Part shown: positions 63,928 to 64,000 of the stretch, one piece after another
Numbering within the stretch: position 1 is the stretch's first letter
How the letters are laid out: each line of letters starts with the position of its first letter
From: Nevskiaceae bacterium
Lineage (GTDB): Bacteria > Pseudomonadota > Gammaproteobacteria > Nevskiales > Nevskiaceae
NCBI GenBank assembly: GCA_004297005.1
Contig: SCVA01000013.1
Span: forward strand, 54,556-118,555
Length of the DNA stretch: 64,000 bases
Direction of reading: 5' to 3'
The notes under the pieces: generated by a model
Database searches by the model: none
What the model saw: the letters and a program-made list of their open reading frames with translations, nothing else
Told to the model about the DNA's origin: nothing
Translations under genes and position numbers: made by a program

Positions 63928-64000
63928 AAGCAAAAGAAAGCACACCCCTGCGTAGCGCCCCCTGCGGGGGTAAACCTGCGATGCTCGGCCCAAAGGGGCC

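Larger units (their letters stand above)
63654..64000. other. Repeat-rich intergenic region without a gene
   Basis: About 350 bases upstream of exbB. It contains a G-rich 12-base tandem repeat, a perfect 12-bp palindrome and a GC-rich end (CCCCCTGCGGGGG hairpin). Short open frames here are low-complexity and unsupported. The promoter of exbB must lie near 63660-63700, but no clear -10/-35 was found. Confidence 0.7.

Overview
The window is a very GC-rich chromosomal segment of a Gammaproteobacterium, most likely from the Xanthomonadales/Nevskiales (Lysobacterales) side of the class. This is inferred from four things: the division/cell-wall cluster followed by lpxC; a short adenylate kinase (186 aa, no long LID); the block rpoN-hpf-ptsN-hprK-rapZ-EIIA(Man)-HPr-PtsI, in which a Gram-negative carries HPr kinase; and the order ABC transporter-bolA-murA near hisG-hisD. 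The species cannot be named from the sequence alone. Nearly everything is core genome. There is no prophage, CRISPR array, tRNA, rRNA operon or complete insertion sequence.

Layout. 1-2420: an M23 endopeptidase, a divergent DciA-like (DUF721) protein and lpxC. 2655-20812: a complete division and cell wall (dcw) cluster on the minus strand, transcribed mraZ-rsmH-ftsL-ftsI-murE-murF-mraY-murD-ftsW-murG-murC-murB-ddl-ftsQ-ftsA-ftsZ. Most junctions are 4-base stop/start overlaps. A promoter with MraZ boxes lies upstream of mraZ. The operon is broken only by a 267-bp structured repeat between murF and mraY. 20815-22816: an AT-rich patch, the RNase P RNA gene (minus), an SRPBCC protein and a BtuF-like binding protein. 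22828-26515: a large lipoprotein of unknown function, then hisG-hisD (minus). 26528-26800: a second copy of the structured repeat, touching hisG. 26922-29973: accessory genes (a glutathione transferase, a RES-Xre toxin-antitoxin pair, a DOPA-dioxygenase-like enzyme, a SelW-like protein). 29989-33210: an ABC-2 exporter, bolA and murA (minus). 33289-38416: photolyase, a frameshifted rubredoxin remnant, a lower-GC orphan membrane protein, cysK, a small membrane-anchored protein and a sirtuin.

38474-43048: an RsmB-like methyltransferase and the lipopolysaccharide block kdsD-kdsC-lptC-lptA-lptB. 43074-49901: rpoN, hpf and a nitrogen/carbon-type PTS relay (ptsN, hprK, rapZ, EIIA-Man, HPr, PtsI) with no sugar permease. 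49950-57601: pmbA/tldE, a large lipoprotein with three DUF4394 repeats, mpl, a multi-pass membrane protein, rnd and a DUF6763-like protein. 57680-63653: adk, ppa, purD, xth, an HD-type hydrolase candidate and an exbB-exbD-exbD triad. 63654-64000: repeats only.

The genes converge on envelope construction: lipid II synthesis and septal peptidoglycan (dcw, murA, mpl recycling, M23 hydrolase), lipid A (lpxC), Kdo synthesis and LPS transport (kdsD/C, lptCAB). RapZ and the PTS relay may couple amino-sugar and nitrogen status to this.

The most unusual observation is the pair of about 265-bp repeats at 14056-14322 and 26528-26800. They share one architecture with identical loop lengths (51 and 57 nt). 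Their stems differ in sequence, but changes in one arm are matched in the other. Both sit in the same orientation directly against the start codon of a minus-strand essential or biosynthetic gene.
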